From positions 1 to 5,332 of the forward strand of contig CAMOZS010000126.1 in assembly GCA_946631075.1 (NCBI GenBank): 5,332 nucleotides of DNA. The letters are read 5' to 3'. The stretch comes from an uncultured Bacillota bacterium. GTDB lineage: Bacteria > Bacillota > Clostridia > Peptostreptococcales > Anaerovoracaceae. The notes below the pieces were generated by a model that saw only the letters and a list, made by a program, of their open reading frames with translations, was not told the origin of the DNA and did not search any database. The position numbers and the translations under genes are program-made. This document shows, one piece after another, positions 1 to 5,332 of this stretch. Each line of letters starts with the position of its first letter. Position 1 is the first letter of the stretch.

Positions 1-340
1 TTCGGTACTGGGACGGGGTGCAGCCTTCATAGATCTTGAAGATCCGGGAGAAGTGGGAGGCCGAGGCGAAGCCGGTCTTGAAGGCGACGACAGATATACT
101 GCAGGAACGGTCAGCCAGTAATTCCCGCGCTTTGGCGCAGCGGAGCCGGTTATGGCATTCGAGCAGGGTCATTCCGGTTTCCTTATGGAAGACCCTGGCC
201 AGGTAGTTCTTGTTGACATAAAGAGCGCCAGCGACCGCGTCCAGGGAAAACTTGTCCGTGTAGTGATCTTCCAGGTAGGCGACGGCCCGGCCGGCCAGCG
301 ACTGTTTCTGTGCTTGTCCGTGTTTGTCCAGCTTTTGCAT
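1..340 (-). CDS. AraC-family transcriptional regulator, DNA-binding domain only (3' end cut by window)
   Basis: Reading the minus strand from the ATG at 340-338 gives 113 residues before the window edge. It is a typical AraC/XylS C-terminal DNA-binding domain with two helix-turn-helix units. The first spans about residues 31-54 (FSLDAVAGALYVNKNYLARVF, then HKETG) and the second about 81-103, ending in the family signature GFASASHFSRIFK and, at 109-113, PSQYR. PSQYR normally lies within a few residues of the end of the family, so the whole protein is probably about 115-125 residues. An in-frame TGA lies upstream of the ATG, after the promoter, so there is no N-terminal ligand-binding domain. 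This makes it a MarA/SoxS-sized regulator whose activity may be set by its level. A weak AAGG ribosome binding site lies about 9 bases before the ATG. It is divergent from alaS. Targets are unknown. The family call is very secure; standalone status depends on the start, which the promoter supports. Confidence 0.93.
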   Translation of the reverse strand, partial: MQKLDKHGQAQKQSLAGRAVAYLEDHYTDKFSLDAVAGALYVNKNYLARVFHKETGMTLLECHNRLRCAKARELLADRSCSISVVAFKTGFASASHFSRIFKIYEGCTPSQYR

Positions 341-358
341 GAAAAGAACCTTGTAGAT

Positions 359-378
359 GTTAGTTCACTTTAACTAAC
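359..378. promoter_or_regulatory. Perfect inverted repeat at the AraC-gene start site, probable operator
   Basis: GTTAGTT (359-365) and AACTAAC (372-378) form perfect 7-bp arms around a 6-base centre. The repeat sits across the predicted transcription start and early leader of the AraC-family gene, a position where a bound dimer would block initiation. It lacks a T-run and G+C pairs, so it is not a terminator. MarA-type single-domain AraC proteins usually bind asymmetric sites, so the ligand may be another dimeric regulator. The repeat is seen directly; the operator role is inferred. Confidence 0.5.
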
Positions 379-381
379 AAT

Positions 382-410
382 AGTATAACGCATCTAACTC
401 CATTTGTCCA
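382..410 (-). promoter_or_regulatory. Sigma-A-type promoter of the AraC-family gene
   Basis: On the minus strand a -35 box TGGACA (plus-strand bases 405-410) and a -10 box TATACT (382-387) are separated by exactly 17 bases. Each box matches the consensus at 5 of 6 positions. The predicted transcription start is near base 375, giving a leader of about 35 bases before the ATG at 340. This supports the short reading of the AraC-family gene. Confidence 0.75.
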
Positions 411-432
411 CGTTTTCTCGAAATAAAAATCC

Positions 433-461
433 ATGACATGCATGGTCATTTCGTGTATAAT
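433..461 (+). promoter_or_regulatory. Sigma-A-type promoter of alaS
   Basis: The -35 box ATGACA (433-438, 5 of 6 consensus) and a perfect -10 box TATAAT (456-461) are separated by 17 bases. The predicted start is near 468, which leaves about 49 bases of leader before the alaS ATG. That is far too short for a T-box riboswitch. An ATGAC...GTCAT inverted repeat (433-437 and 445-449) overlaps the -35 box and spacer and could be a regulator site. The -35 boxes of the two divergent promoters are only 22 bases apart. Confidence 0.8.
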
Positions 462-516
462 AGTATAGTTAATTGCCACTAAGATAATTCATAATAAAAC
501 GGAAGGACGTACAACC

Positions 517-3138
<2,622 letters not shown>

Positions 3139-3164
3139 GGTTGCAAAAAAATGGTAAAACATTG

Positions 3165-3180
3165 CTTCAATCCCTTGAAG
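3165..3180. promoter_or_regulatory. Inverted repeat overlapping the ireB -35 box
   Basis: CTTCAA (3165-3170) and TTGAAG (3175-3180) are perfect 6-bp arms around TCCC. The right arm is the proposed -35 box of the ireB promoter. There is no T-run after it (TGGGGGAGAC follows), so it is not an intrinsic terminator for alaS. It may be an operator or a chance dyad. Confidence 0.35.
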
Positions 3181-3204
3181 TGGGGGAGACTTTAGTGTTA
3201 TACT
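3175..3204 (+). promoter_or_regulatory. Probable promoter of ireB
   Basis: A -35-like TTGAAG (3175-3180) and a -10 box TATACT (3199-3204) are separated by 18 bases within the 101-base gap between alaS and ireB. The predicted start is near 3211, about 29 bases before the ireB ATG. The -10 box is good and the -35 box matches 4 of 6 positions. It would allow ireB expression independent of alaS. Confidence 0.6.
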
Positions 3205-3239
3205 GATTCTGGAATAGTTAAATAATTCGGAGGTATTAC

Positions 3240-3488
3240 ATGGATAGACAGACGAGATTATACGATAACTTTGACAGAGTTGAGCAGAAGACGATCGAAG
3301 AGATCCTGAACCTGGTGTATGACGCCCTGGAAGAGAGAGGATACAACGCGATCGATCAGATGGTCGGCTTCATCCTGTCCGGTGATCCATCCTATATCAC
3401 GAGCCATAACAACGCGAGAAACGTCATGGGAAGGATCGAGCGGGACGACCTGGTCGAGGAGCTGATCAAGGCTTATCTGAAGAAATAA
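3240..3488 (+). CDS. ireB: IreB family regulatory phosphoprotein (UPF0297, formerly DUF965)
   Basis: An 82-residue cytoplasmic protein, full length for the UPF0297 family. The diagnostic core is present: VYDALEERGYNAIDQMVGFI (about 26-45), SGDPSYITSHNNARN (47-61) and IERDDLVEELIKAYL at the C-terminus. In Enterococcus faecalis, IreB is a substrate of the PASTA-domain Ser/Thr kinase IreK, is phosphorylated on N-terminal threonines, and affects cephalosporin tolerance. Here the only threonine before the conserved domain is T5 (MDRQTRLYDNF), so it is the candidate phosphosite; that is inference. The start follows a strong GGAGG at 3229-3233, 6 bases before ATG. It lies between alaS and ruvX, the usual Bacillota order. 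It has its own probable promoter and is followed by a strong terminator. Confidence 0.96.
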   Translation: MDRQTRLYDNFDRVEQKTIEEILNLVYDALEERGYNAIDQMVGFILSGDPSYITSHNNARNVMGRIERDDLVEELIKAYLKK

Positions 3489-3505
3489 TCGCAGAGAATG
3501 AGACG

Positions 3506-3536
3506 AAGCGGACCGTTCGAGTCCGCTTTTTCTTTT
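3506..3536 (+). terminator. Intrinsic terminator after ireB
   Basis: AAGCGGAC (3506-3513) pairs perfectly with GTCCGCTT (3521-3528) around a 7-base loop, and the stem runs into TTTTTCTTTT (3527-3536). It sits 18 bases after the ireB stop and should end alaS/ireB transcripts before ruvX. There is no matching T-run on the other side, so it acts in the plus direction only. Confidence 0.9.
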
Positions 3537-3571
3537 ATGTAACGATAAATATATTATGTTAAGGAGATAGC

Positions 3572-4000
3572 ATGGGAAGAAAAATCGGACTGGATGTGGG
3601 AGATAAGACCATAGGAGTGGCGGTCAGCGACGGACTTGGCTGGACGGCCCAGGGAGTCACGACCATAGAGCGGGTCGGCATCAAAAAAGACACCACGAAA
3701 GTTGTGGAATATATCCGGGAGTACGACTGCGATACAGTGGTGATCGGACTTCCGAAGAAACTGGACGGATCCGACAGTCCCCAGACGGAGAAGGTCTACG
3801 AATTCCGGGAAAGGCTGGAGAACAAGATGAAGAGCCAGGGCCTGGGACATGTGGCCATAGAATACTATGACGAGCGCCTGACCACGGTCATGGCCGAGAA
3901 GGTCCTGATCGAGGCGGACGTCAGCCGCAGGAAAAGGAAGGACGTCATCGACAAACAGGCGGCGGTCCTGATCCTGCAAGGGTATCTGGACAGTCATTGA
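3572..4000 (+). CDS. ruvX: RuvX/YqgF family protein, putative RNase H-like nuclease (Holliday junction resolvase-like)
   Basis: A 142-residue cytoplasmic protein of the usual length for the YqgF family. The family is an RNase H fold linked in different bacteria to pre-16S rRNA 5'-end maturation and to Holliday junction resolution; which role applies here is not known. Motifs: GLDVGDKTIGVAVSD at 6-20 with acidic D8, VIGLPKKLDGSDSPQT at 57-72, YDERLTT at 99-105 with D100/E101, and KDVIDKQAAVLILQGYLD at 123-140 with D124/D127. These acidic positions fit the expected active site. AAGGAG at 3561-3566 lies 5 bases before the ATG. The upstream terminator separates it from ireB, and I see only a weak promoter-like TATATTAT stretch near 3550-3557 with no -35 box. 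Its expression may depend on readthrough or an atypical promoter. Its stop codon overlaps the next gene's -35 box. Confidence 0.97.
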   Translation: MGRKIGLDVGDKTIGVAVSDGLGWTAQGVTTIERVGIKKDTTKVVEYIREYDCDTVVIGLPKKLDGSDSPQTEKVYEFRERLENKMKSQGLGHVAIEYYDERLTTVMAEKVLIEADVSRRKRKDVIDKQAAVLILQGYLDSH

Positions 4001-4025
4001 CAAAATATCACTGTGGTGATATAGT
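3997..4025 (+). promoter_or_regulatory. Near-consensus promoter of the accessory module, overlapping the ruvX stop
   Basis: A perfect -35 TTGACA (3997-4002, including the ruvX TGA) and TATAGT (4020-4025, 5 of 6) are separated by 17 bases. Standard spacing places +1 at base 4032, which is the A of the following ATG. That predicts a leaderless or near-leaderless transcript. A perfect dyad fills the spacer, so the promoter is likely repressed by a bound dimer. Confidence 0.78.
4005..4022. promoter_or_regulatory. Perfect dyad in the promoter spacer, probable autoregulatory operator
   Basis: ATATCAC (4005-4011) and GTGATAT (4016-4022) are perfect 7-bp arms around TGTG. The dyad lies between the -35 and -10 boxes and covers part of the -10. 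No T-run follows, so it is not a ruvX terminator. The XRE helix-turn-helix protein encoded two genes downstream is the obvious candidate ligand; this is inference from the usual autoregulation of such modules. Confidence 0.6.
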
Positions 4026-4031
4026 TGTTTC

Positions 4032-4754
4032 ATGAATAATGAGATTATATTATTTCACGGATCAAAAGATATTATAGAACAGCCGGTTTTCGGCCGCGGC
4101 CGTAAGAACAATGATTACGGACTGGGTTTTTATTGCACGGAGTCAGAGGAGATGGCGAGGGAATGGGCCTGTACCTCGCTTAGAGACGGATTTGCCAATC
4201 GTTATTGTTTCGATATGACGAATCTCAGAGTGCTTGACCTGAATTCAGAGGAATACACCATTCTCCACTGGGCGTCAGTATTGATCTCGCATCGATTGTT
4301 CCGCCCGGAATCTCCGGTTGCTGGGAAGGCAAGGCAGTATCTGCAGGAGAACTTTGCAGTCAATGTAGAGTCTTATGATCTGATTCGGGGATATCGCGCA
4401 GATGATGCATATTATGATTTTGCAAACGCATTTTTAAACAACACGGTTACTGTGGAACAGCTTTCACAGGCGATGCGGCTTGGAAGGCTGGGGGAACAAA
4501 TCGTTTTGAAATCTCAATACGCATTCTCTAAGCTTAAGTTTGAAGGATATAGCATGGCAGACAGAGAAGTTTTTTACCCGAAGAGAAAGATGCGAAACGA
4601 TCAGGCTGATGCAGCGTTTCCATCTATGGCTGGGGAGATTGATGACGGTCTGTATATGATTGATATCATCAGAGAGAAGGTGACGGCAGATGACCCACGC
4701 ATACCGCGAAACATATCTGGCAAGCGCGATGACCAATCTCGGACAGGCTTTTGA
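4032..4754 (+). CDS. DUF3990 protein, ADP-ribosyltransferase-like, putative toxin of a two-gene module
   Basis: A 240-residue soluble protein with no signal peptide or membrane segment. Residues 6-47 carry the DUF3990 pattern: ILFHGSKDIIEQPVFGRG, then NDYGLGFYCTE and AREWA. Later conserved-looking blocks are YDLIRGYRADDAYYDFA (115-131), LGEQIVLKSQYAF (153-165) and DREVFYPKRKMRND (178-190). The family resembles ADP-ribosyltransferases; H9, Y34 and E155 could form an H-Y-E active site. That triad is my proposal from motif order, not a known fact. The ATG at 4032 is forced: an in-frame TGA lies at 4017-4019, and the next Met (M41) would remove the FHGS motif. No proper ribosome binding site precedes it. 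The tail (from about residue 220) overlaps the next gene. Its A+T content is higher than alaS, suggesting transfer. The target molecule is unknown. It could instead be an effector of a phage-defence system. Confidence 0.85.
   Translation: MNNEIILFHGSKDIIEQPVFGRGRKNNDYGLGFYCTESEEMAREWACTSLRDGFANRYCFDMTNLRVLDLNSEEYTILHWASVLISHRLFRPESPVAGKARQYLQENFAVNVESYDLIRGYRADDAYYDFANAFLNNTVTVEQLSQAMRLGRLGEQIVLKSQYAFSKLKFEGYSMADREVFYPKRKMRNDQADAAFPSMAGEIDDGLYMIDIIREKVTADDPRIPRNISGKRDDQSRTGF
4676..4680 (+). promoter_or_regulatory. Ribosome binding site fixing the start of the XRE partner
   Basis: GAAGG (4676-4680, within AGAAGGTGA) lies inside the DUF3990 gene, 9 bases before ATG 4690. An in-frame TGA at 4681-4683 excludes any earlier start. 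This strong site contrasts with the missing site of the toxin-like gene. Confidence 0.7.
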
Positions 4755-5328
4755 TTATGCGATCCGGACCTTAGGTGTCAATGGGGACGATTTTGTCCGA
4801 ATGTTCGCTGTCAGTGAAGTTGCAAGAAGACTGGAAAATGGCGAGCCCGCTTATCTTGTCGGAAAAAGCGGAGTAGAACTGGCTGTTGAGATCCTGGAGG
4901 AAACTACCGGGAAGGAGCCTGTGATCGATCTCACGGACTCCTACGGAAGACGTTGGGAACACTGGTGCGGATGGACGATCTGCTATTATCAGTGGCTGAC
5001 ATCCATATCCTATCAGAGACTGTTTCAGATGATTTCCTATGATGATCTTCGAGACCTATATGAACCATACCATGAGGCTGATGTCAGGAAGACTGCGGAA
5101 ATACTGACCGAATACTGCCGTAAGAAACATCCGGAAACAAGTCTGCAAAGGATACGGAAGGCCTGCGGCCTGTCTCAGCGGCAGCTGGCAGAGATCAGCG
5201 GTGTTTCCCTTCGGTCCATACAGATGTACGAGCAGAGAAACAAAGATATTAACAAAGGTCAGGTCGGATCGCTCAGCAGCCTTGCTAAAACGCTCGGATG
5301 CAGAATCGAGGATCTGATGGAACTATAA
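4690..5328 (+). CDS. XRE-family helix-turn-helix protein with N-terminal conserved domain, putative antitoxin/repressor
   Basis: A 212-residue protein with two parts. Residues 1-145 form a domain I cannot assign to a named family. It includes YLASAMTNLGQAFDYA (9-24), a GKSGVELA block (58-65) and an aromatic stretch RRWEHWCGWTICYYQWLTSI (87-106). To my recollection similar domains occur in proteins encoded beside DUF3990 genes. Residues 151-212 are a Cro/C1-type helix-turn-helix: IRKACGLSQRQLAEISGVS followed by the probable recognition helix LRSIQMYEQRNKDI, ending with the typical LAKTLGCRIEDLMEL. I infer that the N-terminal part binds the DUF3990 protein while the C-terminal part represses the promoter at 3997-4025. 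It overlaps the DUF3990 gene by 65 bases in another frame, so the two are co-transcribed and probably translationally coupled. The gene is complete, ending 4 bases before the window edge. Confidence 0.88.
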   Translation: MTHAYRETYLASAMTNLGQAFDYAIRTLGVNGDDFVRMFAVSEVARRLENGEPAYLVGKSGVELAVEILEETTGKEPVIDLTDSYGRRWEHWCGWTICYYQWLTSISYQRLFQMISYDDLRDLYEPYHEADVRKTAEILTEYCRKKHPETSLQRIRKACGLSQRQLAEISGVSLRSIQMYEQRNKDINKGQVGSLSSLAKTLGCRIEDLMEL

Positions 5329-5332
5329 GAAA

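Noticed and set aside
152..373. 73-residue open frame on the plus strand
   Set aside because: It is antisense to the clear AraC-family domain and runs into the divergent promoter region.
468..516. T-box riboswitch upstream of alaS
   Set aside because: The leader is about 49 bases, whereas T-box leaders are generally well over 150 bases, and I see no specifier or antiterminator-like sequence.
4005..4022. Hairpin as a rho-independent terminator of ruvX
   Set aside because: The stem is A+T-rich and is followed by ATAGTTGTTTC, not a T-run. Its position within a near-consensus promoter fits an operator better.
3554..4033. 159-residue open frame on the minus strand, antisense to ruvX
   Set aside because: ruvX on the plus strand has all family motifs and a good ribosome binding site; the reverse frame has none.

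Overview
The window looks like a chromosomal segment of a Bacillota (class Clostridia) bacterium with a G+C-rich core. The evidence is the gene order alaS - ireB (UPF0297) - ruvX, which is characteristic of Bacillota, together with strong AGGAG-type ribosome binding sites and near-consensus sigma-A promoters. The genus cannot be read from the sequence alone.

Layout. (1) Bases 1-340, minus strand: the start of a small AraC-family regulator that seems to consist only of the DNA-binding domain. It is cut by the window edge a few residues before its expected end. (2) Bases 341-516: a compact divergent control region. It holds a near-consensus promoter for the AraC gene, with a perfect 7-bp inverted repeat across its start site, and a near-consensus promoter for alaS. 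There is no room for a T-box leader. (3) Bases 517-3138: a complete alanyl-tRNA synthetase gene. (4) Bases 3139-3571: ireB with its own promoter, followed by a strong intrinsic terminator that separates it from ruvX. (5) Bases 3572-4000: ruvX, the YqgF-type RNase H-like protein. (6) Bases 4001-5328: an accessory two-gene module placed immediately after ruvX. It has a DUF3990 protein resembling the ADP-ribosyltransferase fold, and a protein with a conserved N-terminal domain of unknown function plus a C-terminal Cro/C1 (XRE) helix-turn-helix. The two genes overlap by 65 bases.

How they work together. alaS, ireB and ruvX are housekeeping genes (translation, kinase-linked envelope signalling, nucleic acid processing) whose linkage is conserved for reasons not obvious from function. 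The last two genes look like a toxin-antitoxin-type or defence-type pair, with a toxin-like gene first and a DNA-binding partner second. They have their own promoter (TTGACA, 17 bp, TATAGT) that starts inside the ruvX stop codon and carries a perfect dyad between the -35 and -10 boxes. The predicted transcription start falls on the A of the toxin-like gene's ATG, and no good ribosome binding site precedes it, so a leaderless transcript is plausible. The antitoxin-like gene, by contrast, has a good ribosome binding site. This module is the most interesting part of the window; the toxin-antitoxin reading is inference from architecture and has not been demonstrated.
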